A program made the position numbers and the translations under genes. A stretch of 64,000 bases of DNA from Enterocloster asparagiformis. GTDB taxonomy: Bacteria; Bacillota; Clostridia; Lachnospirales; Lachnospiraceae. The notes beneath the pieces were generated by a model. That model had not been told where the DNA came from. It made no database searches and worked only from the letters and a program-made list of their open reading frames with translations. The stretch spans positions 1 through 64,000 of the forward strand of contig JAGZSY010000019.1 in the NCBI GenBank assembly GCA_018380885.1. Reading direction: 5' to 3'. Of this stretch, positions 53,754-61,746 are shown piece after piece (position 1 is the stretch's first letter; the number at the start of each line of letters is the position of its first letter).

Positions 53754-54851
53754 ATGAACAAAATTCATGTGGTAATCGGGGAGCAGGACGAGCAGTTCCT
53801 GGTTCACCTGGTCAATATTATGGAAAACGGCTTCAAGGAATACATTGAGGCCCACTGCTTTTCAAAACCGGAGTTTTACCTGAAATACGTGCGCAACAAC
53901 GGCGGCGACGTGTTTTTGGTGGACGAGAATTTCGGCATAGGCGCCGGCGAGCTGGGGCAGGAGAACTGCGGTTATCTCTGCGACGGAAACGACGAGGTGA
54001 TGAAGGGCTTTAAGACAGTGGGAAAATATCAGCGCCCGGACGCCATCTACGCGCAGATCATGGATATCTACGCCAATGGCGGCCTTGCCGCGGTCCCGCA
54101 GCCCGAGGAGGAGCCGGAGCTGGCGTTGGCGGAGGCAGGCCCCTGCGAGGTGATCCTGGTCCAGAGCTTTTCAGGCGGCACTGGGGCCTCCACCTTTGCT
54201 GCTGCCGCCTCCATGTACAGCGCCTCCAAGGAAGTGCGCACCTTTTATCTGAATCTGGAGGATGTGGGCAGCTCCGAGGATTTCTTCGGCGTTCAGGGCT
54301 CGGAGGGGTTTGACGATGTGTTGGCCGAGATGCAGAAGGGTTCGGCGGATTTCGCCGACTTTGCGGCAAGCCACGCCCAGACGGATGCGGCCAGCGGCGT
54401 ATCCTATTTCCTGCCCTGCTCCAACCCGGCGCTGATGGCAGGGCTCACGGCTGCGGACTGGCTGCGAATTCTGGGCGCTTTAAAGCAATCGGGCTCCTAC
54501 GAGCGCATTTTCGTGGACTGCGGCTTCGGGCTGGACGACCGCCATCTTTCCATGATGGACGCGGCGGACAAGATCGTGGTGGTGACGGACGGCAGCGAGC
54601 CGGCCAACACCAAATTCTACCGTGCTTTTGACGCGGTTATGGAGCTTCAGCAGCAGAACCAGCTGGAGCTGACCCCCAAGATGGTCCTGCTCTACAACTG
54701 CTTTAGCAGCAGCAAATCCAGCAGCCGTCTGGAGTACGTGGAGCTTCCCGTGGTGGGCACCATCCCGCCGGTGAAGCACGCTCTGGTGAGAGAGATTATC
54801 CAGGTGATGCTGGACCGGCAGAATGTATTTGAGCGGATGCTGCAGCTGTAG
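53754..54851 (+). CDS. Receiver-like + MinD/ParA-type ATPase (CpaE-like)
   Basis: The 365-residue protein has a degenerate receiver-like N-terminus (Asp57 in VFLVDENF, KYQRPDAIYAQI near 91-102), an acidic linker, and a MinD-superfamily domain from about 130. Its P-loop SFSGGTGAST (138-147) lacks the canonical GK, so it is a deviant Walker A. DCGFGLDDR corresponds to the switch region. CpaE/TadZ-like proteins localise secretion or pilus machineries. It sits directly upstream of the PP2C and kinase genes. Confidence 0.8.
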   Translation: MNKIHVVIGEQDEQFLVHLVNIMENGFKEYIEAHCFSKPEFYLKYVRNNGGDVFLVDENFGIGAGELGQENCGYLCDGNDEVMKGFKTVGKYQRPDAIYAQIMDIYANGGLAAVPQPEEEPELALAEAGPCEVILVQSFSGGTGASTFAAAASMYSASKEVRTFYLNLEDVGSSEDFFGVQGSEGFDDVLAEMQKGSADFADFAASHAQTDAASGVSYFLPCSNPALMAGLTAADWLRILGALKQSGSYERIFVDCGFGLDDRHLSMMDAADKIVVVTDGSEPANTKFYRAFDAVMELQQQNQLELTPKMVLLYNCFSSSKSSSRLEYVELPVVGTIPPVKHALVREIIQVMLDRQNVFERMLQL

Positions 54852-54868
54852 CCCGGGGGAGACAAAGG

Positions 54869-55651
54869 ATGAGTGAGATTGAGATGAGCTGCTACTGCCT
54901 GACCAGCAAGGGAGGGCGGGAAGTGAACGAGGATTCCACGGCTGTGGCCAGGACGCCGGAGGGCGCCTGCTGCATCCTGGCGGACGGTCTGGGCGGCCAT
55001 GGCATGGGCGAGGTGGCTTCCCGCCTTGTCTGCGACGAGGCGGCGCGCATTTTCAAGGAGCGCCAGGGCGGGACCATGGAAGCGTATCTGCGGACCGCCT
55101 TTGAGACGGCCCAGGCCAGCCTGATGGCCGCCCAGGAGGAGCGGGGGGCTCAGGACAAGATGAAAACCACCATGGTAGTGCTGGCCACCGACGAGTCCAC
55201 GATTCAGTGGGGTCATATCGGGGATTCGCGGCTGTACTATTTCAAAAACAACCATTTGGCCGCCAGGACCCTGGATCACAGCGTGCCGCAGATGCTGGTG
55301 GCATCCGGCGAGATTCGGGAAAAGGATATCAGACATCACGAGGACCGCAACCGTCTGCTGCGGGTGATGGGGATTCCCTGGCGCAAGAAGAACTATGAGA
55401 TTGCGCCGCCGATTCAATTTGACGAGAACCAGGCGTTTCTGCTCTGCTCCGACGGCTTTTGGGAGTACATAGAGGAGAAGGAGATGGCGGCGTTTCTGGC
55501 CCAGTCGGCCACTCCCAGGGAATGGCTGGAGCGCATGGAGCAGGAAGTGAAAAAAAACGGCGCCGGAAAGAATATGGACAACTATTCCGCGGTCGGGCTG
55601 TTTACGGGAGGGACGAGACAGCAAAAAAAGTGGTTTGAATTCTGGAAATAA
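54869..55651 (+). CDS. PP2C family protein phosphatase
   Basis: The 260-residue phosphatase has metal motifs NEDS (near 21-24), LADGLGGHGMGEVAS, GHIGDSRLYYF, LCSDGFWEY and DNYSAVGLF, the complete PP2C set. It should dephosphorylate Ser/Thr sites made by the two kinases that follow. It lies 17 bp after the MinD-like gene and 12 bp before the first kinase, so it is co-translated with them. Confidence 0.94.
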   Translation: MSEIEMSCYCLTSKGGREVNEDSTAVARTPEGACCILADGLGGHGMGEVASRLVCDEAARIFKERQGGTMEAYLRTAFETAQASLMAAQEERGAQDKMKTTMVVLATDESTIQWGHIGDSRLYYFKNNHLAARTLDHSVPQMLVASGEIREKDIRHHEDRNRLLRVMGIPWRKKNYEIAPPIQFDENQAFLLCSDGFWEYIEEKEMAAFLAQSATPREWLERMEQEVKKNGAGKNMDNYSAVGLFTGGTRQQKKWFEFWK

Positions 55652-55663
55652 AGGGGAGCAGCT

Positions 55664-57637
55664 ATGAAAGTCCGTTGTATGAACTGCATGAAGGAGTATG
55701 AGGAGGGACAGGCAAAGTGCCCGCGCTGCGGTTATGTCCGGGGCACGCGGCCAAAAGAGATCTATCACTTGTATCCGGAGATGGAGCTGGAGGAGCGGTA
55801 CATCATCGGCACGGTGGTGGGCTTCGGCGGCTTCGGCGTGCTGTACCGGGCCTGGGACAAAAAACTGGATCACATGGTGGCGATCAAGGAGTATTATCCG
55901 GCCGGCATGGTGACACGAATCCCGGGGCAGAAGGAGGTTATCCTCTATACCGGAAAGAAAAACGAGGAGTACAAGAACGGCCTGACCCGATTCCTGGACG
56001 AGGCCAGGAATACGGCCAGGTTCAGCAGCAACCCCAATATTGTCAACGTGTACGATTTCTTTGAGGAAAACGGCACCGCCTACATGGTGATGGAATTCCT
56101 GGAGGGCGTGTCCTTAAAGGAGTATATTGCCAGGAAGGGCGGCAGGCTGCCCTGGGAGCAGGCGGTGGAGATCGGCCTGCGCATCATCGATGCGCTGAAG
56201 GATGTGCACGGGGCTAAGATCCTTCACCGGGATTTGAGCCCGGACAACGTATTCATGTGCGACGACGGCAAGATCAAGCTTCTGGACTTCGGCGCGGCCC
56301 GTTTTACGGGGTTGGACGATGAGAAAACAAGAACCATCGTGCTCAAAATGGGCTTTGCCCCGCCGGAACAGTACCGGGGCAAGAGCCAGCAGGGCCCGTA
56401 CACGGACATCTACGCCCTGGGGGCCACCCTGTACCGGGCGATCACCGGCGAGACGCCGGATGAGTCGGTCAACCGTCAGGATTCCATCAATCACAACGAG
56501 GGGGACACCTTAAAGCCGATGTCCCATTTTGTGGAAGGAATCCCCGGCTATCTGGACAACGCGGTGCTCAGGGCCATGGCCCTGGAGCCCACGCTGCGCT
56601 TTCAGAGCGTCCAGCAGATGGCGGACGCCCTGCAGAATAAAAAGAGCTATGCGGACCTGGCCAGGGAGATCAAGCGCAGAAAGACCAGGCGGCTGGTGGG
56701 AATCGCAGCTTCGCTTGTGGTTCTGACGGCCGCAGCCGCCTTCGGCCTGCTGTATTCCCGCCAGCAGAAACAGATCCGGGATCTGGACAACGTGGCGTTA
56801 GCCGTGTGGCTGCCGGTGCGGGAGGGGATGAACTCCAGCCAGACGGAACAGCTGTTTCTGGACATGTCGGCGGAATTTCTGGAAAATTATCCCGGCGTAC
56901 GGCTGGATATTACCTGCATCCCACGGGAGGACTACGGCGACCGGCTGGAGGAAGCGGCCGGTGAGGGGAATTTCCCGGCAATCTATGAGAGCACGGGCCT
57001 GGAGGAGCGGCTGGGAGGCCGCATGGCCAGTCTGGATCAGGAGGTCTACGACCGTTTGGGCCAGGACGGCGGAGACAGCGTCTCGGCCCCGGTTGCAGGG
57101 GTGTTGGACCGGGAGACCAGGGAGATTCTGAATCCCAATCAGGTCCCTCTGGGCTTCAAATCCGCGGTGCTCTACGTGAACACGGAGATTGAAAAATCCG
57201 GAGCGGAATTTGGGACGGAGAACAATGGGGAGGATTTCCTGGAAGCAAAATCCCGGGCCTGGGTGTCCGACACCGGCGAGTTCACGGACGTGCAGGCGCA
57301 GATTCCCGGCCGCTACGCGGTACGGCCGTTGGAGGGCCAGGTTCCCGCCAGCTACACGGACGTTTGGTCCGTGGACAGCAAGGCCGGCAAAGTGGAGCGC
57401 GCTGCCGCGGGGCGGCTGCTGTATTTTCTGCTGCGCCAGCCGGCCCAGGATGTCCTGCACCTCCGCCACGACGCGGCGCTGCCGGTGAACGCGGAGGCGT
57501 ACTGTATCTATCTGGAGGTCAACAGGGAGCTGGAGTTTGTGGGCGGCCAGCTGGGAAATTTGGAATTTATGAGCGATACGGGCGCTGAGAAGGCGGAGGC
57601 CCGGATTTATGAGGAATTAGCACAGCAAGAGCAATAA
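55664..57637 (+). CDS. Zinc-ribbon Ser/Thr kinase with solute-binding-protein-like ectodomain
   Basis: The 657-residue protein has a short zinc ribbon (CMNC 5-8, CPRC 19-22), a kinase domain (about 46-325) with GFGGFGV, Lys75, HRDLSPDN (188-195) and DFGAA (208), and a membrane span (343-364). The ectodomain (375-657) reads VALAVWLPV then FLENYPGVRLDITCIP and EDYGDRLEEA, a pattern of family-1 sugar-binding proteins of ABC transporters. It may sense a ligand and signal inward. The stop overlaps the ribosome-binding site of the next kinase. Confidence 0.87.
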   Translation: MKVRCMNCMKEYEEGQAKCPRCGYVRGTRPKEIYHLYPEMELEERYIIGTVVGFGGFGVLYRAWDKKLDHMVAIKEYYPAGMVTRIPGQKEVILYTGKKNEEYKNGLTRFLDEARNTARFSSNPNIVNVYDFFEENGTAYMVMEFLEGVSLKEYIARKGGRLPWEQAVEIGLRIIDALKDVHGAKILHRDLSPDNVFMCDDGKIKLLDFGAARFTGLDDEKTRTIVLKMGFAPPEQYRGKSQQGPYTDIYALGATLYRAITGETPDESVNRQDSINHNEGDTLKPMSHFVEGIPGYLDNAVLRAMALEPTLRFQSVQQMADALQNKKSYADLAREIKRRKTRRLVGIAASLVVLTAAAAFGLLYSRQQKQIRDLDNVALAVWLPVREGMNSSQTEQLFLDMSAEFLENYPGVRLDITCIPREDYGDRLEEAAGEGNFPAIYESTGLEERLGGRMASLDQEVYDRLGQDGGDSVSAPVAGVLDRETREILNPNQVPLGFKSAVLYVNTEIEKSGAEFGTENNGEDFLEAKSRAWVSDTGEFTDVQAQIPGRYAVRPLEGQVPASYTDVWSVDSKAGKVERAAAGRLLYFLLRQPAQDVLHLRHDAALPVNAEAYCIYLEVNRELEFVGGQLGNLEFMSDTGAEKAEARIYEELAQQEQ

Positions 57638-57650
57638 GGAGGTGAGGGCC

Positions 57651-59813
57651 ATGGAACGGCGCTGTATGGGGTGTATGGAATTGTATGAGGAGACCTTGGA
57701 CACATGCCCGCACTGCGGGTATGTTCACGGGACTCCGGCCAAGGAGGCGTACCATATCCTTCCGGGCTCGCTGCTGGCCGGACGGTATATTGTGGGACAG
57801 GTCCTTGGCTTCGGCGGGTTCGGCGTGACTTATATAGGTTATGATCAGGTATTGCAGCAGAAGGTGGCCATCAAGGAATATCTGCCCAGTGAATTTGCCA
57901 CCAGGATGCCTCAGCAGGAGGACGTGACCATCTATTCCGGCGAGAAGGAGGAGCAGTTCTTAGCGGGCAGGGAGAAGTTCGTGGAGGAGGCCAGACGCCT
58001 GGCCAAGTTCCAGTCGCAGTCGGGTATTGTTCAGATTTACGACTGTTTTGAGACAAACCGCACAGCATATATTATCATGGAGTACCTGGACGGGGTGTCG
58101 CTGAAGGAAAAGCTGGAGCGGGACGGGGCCATGACCGTTGAGGAGGCCATGCCCGTGATCATGGCGGTGATCGGGGCGCTGAAATCCGTCCACGCGGCCG
58201 GGATTTTGCACCGGGATATCTCGCCGGACAACATTTACCTGCTGAAAAACGGTCAGACTAAGCTGCTGGATTTCGGCGCGGCCCGTTTCGCCACCACAAA
58301 GCACAGCCGCAGCCTTTCCGTGATCATAAAGCCCGGCTTTGCGCCGGTGGAGCAGTACCGCAGCCGCGGAGATCAGGGGCCCTGGACCGATGTCTACGCC
58401 CTGGCGGCCACGTTTTACAATATGCTGACAGGGCAGGTGCCGGAGGACGCCATGGAGCGGGCGGCTCAGGACACCCTCAAGGAGCCCTCCAAGCTGGGGG
58501 TAAAGATTTCGCCCAGCCTGGAGGCTGCGCTGATGAACGCGCTGAACGTCCAGATTGAGAACAGGACCAGGACGATCAATCGGTTTGAGCAGGACCTGCT
58601 GGCTTCCGACGTCAAGCGGGTGGTTGAAAAAAAACGCAAGGAAGATTTGGGAAAATGGCCTTTTTGGATCAAGGTGCTCATCGGGGTGGGCATAGCCGCG
58701 GTCACGGCCCTGGCTGTGGTTCTGGTTGCGCTGCCCCAGCGGGTGTTAACCCCCTCGGCGCCTACCACCGAGGCCGGCAAGACGCGGGTGCCGAACATGG
58801 TCAACTTAAGCTTTGACGACGCCAGGAAGCTGGCGGGCGAGGCTGGTCTTGAAGTGCTGATCGGGGATAAGGATTACGACGATCAGGTGCCGGAGAACAA
58901 GGTGCTGCGCCAGGAGATCAAGCACGGGGAGCTGGCCGAGGCCGGCGCCACCATTCAGCTGACCATCAGCGCGGGTATCCGTAAGACCTATGTGCCCAAT
59001 GTGATCGGAATGGAGTCAGAGGCGGCGAGGAAGCTTCTGGACGAGGCGGGATTGATTCCGGTGACGGAGGAGAAGGAGTACCGGGCAGCTCCGGGAACCG
59101 TGGCGGAGCAGTCTATGGAGCCGGAGCAGGAGTGCACCACCGGCACTGAGATTAAAATTATCATTTCCAAGGGAATCGGGGGCGGGGACTCCGCGCAGAC
59201 CGTGGCCATGGCGGATTTAACCGGTATGGATTACGATGAGGCGGCCCAGCTGCTTTTGCAGAATTACTTGTATCTGGTCAAGGCAGAAGCGCGCTACGAT
59301 GACAATGTGCCTGAGGGAGGCATCATCAGCCAGGAGGTAGCCGTGGGGACCATGGTGAACCAGAATAGCAACGTCCGCGTGGCGGTCAGCCTGGGCAAGG
59401 AGCTGATCCGCGTTCCTGATCTGCAGTATAAGACAGAGGCTGAGGCTATGGAGCTGCTGAGCGCGGCCGGCCTGGAGGGCTCCGTCACCCGGGAGGCCAG
59501 CCGTGATGTGGCGGCCGGCAGCGTGATCCGGCAGACTCAGGAGGCCGGCAGTCAGGTGGAGAAGGGATCCGCGGTGGCCTTTGTGGTCAGCGACGGAGCG
59601 CCCAAGGAAACAAAACCGGAGACAACGGCGGACCGTCAGACGACGGCCAGGCAGACGGAGCAGACGGCACCCCAGGCGCCCACCGCTGCGGAGCAGGCTC
59701 AGACGGCCGCGGAGACGACCACAACCGCCCCCGCGGAAACGACGACTACGGCGGACGATGGAAACGCGGATCTGATAAAGCTGCTGGAGGAGCACGACAA
59801 ACAGAATCGCTGA
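57651..59813 (+). CDS. prkC: Zinc-ribbon Ser/Thr kinase with four PASTA domains
   Basis: The 720-residue protein has a zinc ribbon (CMGC 5-8, CPHC 19-22), a kinase domain (about 46-320) with GFGGFGV, Lys75, HRDISPDN (187-194) and DFGAA (207), a membrane span (338-361), four PASTA units (about 378-442, 447-508, 518-582, 586-649) and a Thr-rich tail. PASTA kinases bind muropeptides or lipid II and control cell-wall synthesis and germination. The ribbon before the kinase is absent from classic PrkC. ATG 57651 lies 8 bases after AAGGAGG. Confidence 0.9.
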   Translation: MERRCMGCMELYEETLDTCPHCGYVHGTPAKEAYHILPGSLLAGRYIVGQVLGFGGFGVTYIGYDQVLQQKVAIKEYLPSEFATRMPQQEDVTIYSGEKEEQFLAGREKFVEEARRLAKFQSQSGIVQIYDCFETNRTAYIIMEYLDGVSLKEKLERDGAMTVEEAMPVIMAVIGALKSVHAAGILHRDISPDNIYLLKNGQTKLLDFGAARFATTKHSRSLSVIIKPGFAPVEQYRSRGDQGPWTDVYALAATFYNMLTGQVPEDAMERAAQDTLKEPSKLGVKISPSLEAALMNALNVQIENRTRTINRFEQDLLASDVKRVVEKKRKEDLGKWPFWIKVLIGVGIAAVTALAVVLVALPQRVLTPSAPTTEAGKTRVPNMVNLSFDDARKLAGEAGLEVLIGDKDYDDQVPENKVLRQEIKHGELAEAGATIQLTISAGIRKTYVPNVIGMESEAARKLLDEAGLIPVTEEKEYRAAPGTVAEQSMEPEQECTTGTEIKIIISKGIGGGDSAQTVAMADLTGMDYDEAAQLLLQNYLYLVKAEARYDDNVPEGGIISQEVAVGTMVNQNSNVRVAVSLGKELIRVPDLQYKTEAEAMELLSAAGLEGSVTREASRDVAAGSVIRQTQEAGSQVEKGSAVAFVVSDGAPKETKPETTADRQTTARQTEQTAPQAPTAAEQAQTAAETTTTAPAETTTTADDGNADLIKLLEEHDKQNR

Positions 59814-59840
59814 TGGTAAAAATTCAAGGAGGGTAAAGCA

Positions 59841-60677
59841 ATGAGAAAAAGTGTTGGAATTGCAATGTTGTCACTGATGATTTCCGCTGCGGGGGCGGCC
59901 ACGGTTTATGCGGCCGGCTGGCAGCAGGGCGCCGGCGGCTGGTGGTACGAGTACGAGGACGGCACCTATGCCAAATCCGGAATCAGGCAGATCGGCGACC
60001 AGTATTATGCCTTTGACGAGAACGGTTATATGCTGCAGGGATGGCAGTACATCGGTTTTAAGTGGTATTATTTCGAGCCCGAGGGCGGAGCCATGGCGAT
60101 GGGCTGGAAACAGGTGGGAGACAAGTGGTACTACCTGGATCCCGCCGACAACGGGGCCATGTACACCTATTGGCTGGACATCGGCAAGGACCGCTACTAT
60201 CTGGACGAAAACGGCGTGATGCAGACGGGGCTGTTCTACTTAAGCGACTCGACCACGGGTTCCAAATACGCCTACCAGGCCGATGCCAACGGAGTTTTGA
60301 TCCGCAACAAAACCGTGGAGCTGGGGGAACGCACCGTGCGGTACGACTCCAGCGGGATCATGATGTACAGAAGCGAGGAGACCAAGCTGAAGGCCAAGAT
60401 CGACGGCTCGGACCCGTGGCAGTACGTGCTCAGCGAAAAAGAGCTGAAGGAGGAGAAGAGCACGGACAACACCATCTCGGAGGCGATAGCGGATCGCAAG
60501 AGTGAGTTGTCCGACGAGTACCGCGAGAAGATCCGCGGACTGTCTAAGGGCGCCGCCAAGGACAACAAGATCGCCAGCTGGGAGCGCAAGGCGAGAAAGA
60601 AGCTGGCCGAGTATCTGGTGGAGGACTGGGAAATCGAAGAATTTATCTATGATGTGAAGCGCGGCGTCTATTATTGA
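59841..60677 (+). CDS. Secreted protein with cell-wall-binding repeats
   Basis: The 278-residue protein has a signal peptide (MRKSVGIAMLSLMISAAGAA, cleavage after AYA/AA near 25) and about five choline-binding-type repeats with WWYEYEDG, QYYAFDENGYM, KWYYFEPEGG, KWYYLDPADNG and RYYLDENGVMQTG. A helical, charged C-terminal part (about 180-278) follows and is unassigned. It should sit on teichoic acid or glycan at the wall, downstream of the kinases. Confidence 0.9.
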   Translation: MRKSVGIAMLSLMISAAGAATVYAAGWQQGAGGWWYEYEDGTYAKSGIRQIGDQYYAFDENGYMLQGWQYIGFKWYYFEPEGGAMAMGWKQVGDKWYYLDPADNGAMYTYWLDIGKDRYYLDENGVMQTGLFYLSDSTTGSKYAYQADANGVLIRNKTVELGERTVRYDSSGIMMYRSEETKLKAKIDGSDPWQYVLSEKELKEEKSTDNTISEAIADRKSELSDEYREKIRGLSKGAAKDNKIASWERKARKKLAEYLVEDWEIEEFIYDVKRGVYY

Positions 60678-60698
60678 CCGTCAGGCGCGGCATGGACA

Positions 60699-60750
60699 GG
60701 GCGGGCGGCCGCAAGATGTCGGCCCGCCCGCAGTCTGCGTTGAAAACGCA
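60699..60750 (+). repeat. Two hairpins before the SH3b gene
   Basis: GGGCGGGC (60699-60706) pairs with GCCCGCCC (60722-60729), then TGCGTT-GAA-AACGCA (60736-60750). Neither has a T tract, so read-through into the next gene is expected. Confidence 0.5.
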
Positions 60751-60783
60751 TAAAGAAGTTTCGTAAAGCGGAGGAAGAGGATT

Positions 60784-61737
60784 ATGAAATACTGCAAAAA
60801 ATGTGGCGCGCAGATGAAGGACGAGGCAAAATTCTGCCCGTCCTGCGGAGCCGGCAGCGAGGCCGGAGGACCGGCGAAGGAGCCCGAAAGACAGCCTGAC
60901 GGAAAGCCGTCGGGGGACGGAAAAAAGAAGAGCCCTGTGCCGTTTATCATCATCTGCCTGGTGCTGGTGGCAGCTATGGCCGGAGGAACCGCTTATTTTG
61001 TGTGGAACAGGGGCCGTGACAAAGGCACAGTGGCGCAGGAAGCCGACCGCGATGGAAAAGATTGGGGAAATGGCGGCGGCCAGGAGAAAAAGGAAGAAGA
61101 GGAAAAGGCCACAGAGGAGGAGACCTCCGCGGCAGAGAAGGATACCGCCGCCACAGAGCAGGAGACCTCCGCTGAGACAGAAAAGGCAGCGGCTGCGGAT
61201 GAGACCACAACGGCGGACTTGGCCCTGGCGGAAACCACGGCGCCCCCGGAGGGGGATTCTTTGCCCGCGATGAACGAAGCGGCTGCGGGCGCTGCTCCTG
61301 AGGCGGCCCAGGCGTCGTACACGACCATGTACGTGGTTAACTGTAACGAGTTTATCACCCTGCGCCCCGGCGATTCCACCTCCTCGGGGGAAATCTGCAA
61401 GATCCCGCTGGGAGCCAGCGTCAGCTATGTGTCCACGGCCGGGAACGGCTTTTATCAGGTAATATACAACGGCCAGACAGGCTACGCCCTGGCCTCCTAT
61501 CTGAGCGTCACACCGGAAAACGCCCCCACGGCTGCTTCGGGCTATGAGACGATGTATGTGGTGAACTGCAAGGAATTTATCACCCTGCGGAGCAGCGATT
61601 CCACCAGCGCCAGCGAGATATGCAAGATTCCCCTGGGAGCCAGCGTCAGTTACGTGTCCACGGCTGGGAACGGCTTTTACAAGGTCATATACAATGGCTT
61701 CACGGGCTACGCTCTGGCCTCATACCTGAGCTACTAG
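60784..61737 (+). CDS. Zinc-ribbon membrane protein with two SH3b domains
   Basis: The 317-residue protein has a ribbon (CKKC 4-7, CPSC 18-21), a membrane span (52-74), the DGKDWG patch (90-95), a Glu/Thr/Ala stalk and two SH3b-type domains (about 181-241 and 256-316) that differ at only a few residues. Bacterial SH3b domains bind peptidoglycan peptides. The DGKDWG patch is identical to that of the lectin-like paralogue. Confidence 0.87.
   Translation: MKYCKKCGAQMKDEAKFCPSCGAGSEAGGPAKEPERQPDGKPSGDGKKKSPVPFIIICLVLVAAMAGGTAYFVWNRGRDKGTVAQEADRDGKDWGNGGGQEKKEEEEKATEEETSAAEKDTAATEQETSAETEKAAAADETTTADLALAETTAPPEGDSLPAMNEAAAGAAPEAAQASYTTMYVVNCNEFITLRPGDSTSSGEICKIPLGASVSYVSTAGNGFYQVIYNGQTGYALASYLSVTPENAPTAASGYETMYVVNCKEFITLRSSDSTSASEICKIPLGASVSYVSTAGNGFYKVIYNGFTGYALASYLSY
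61324..61731 (+). repeat. Tandem duplication of the SH3b coding block
   Basis: Two blocks of about 183 bp (61324-61506 and 61549-61731), offset 225 bp, encode nearly identical SH3b domains. Long stretches are identical at the DNA level, so the duplication is recent or kept alike by gene conversion. Confidence 0.88.
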
Positions 61738-61746
61738 GAGGAGATT

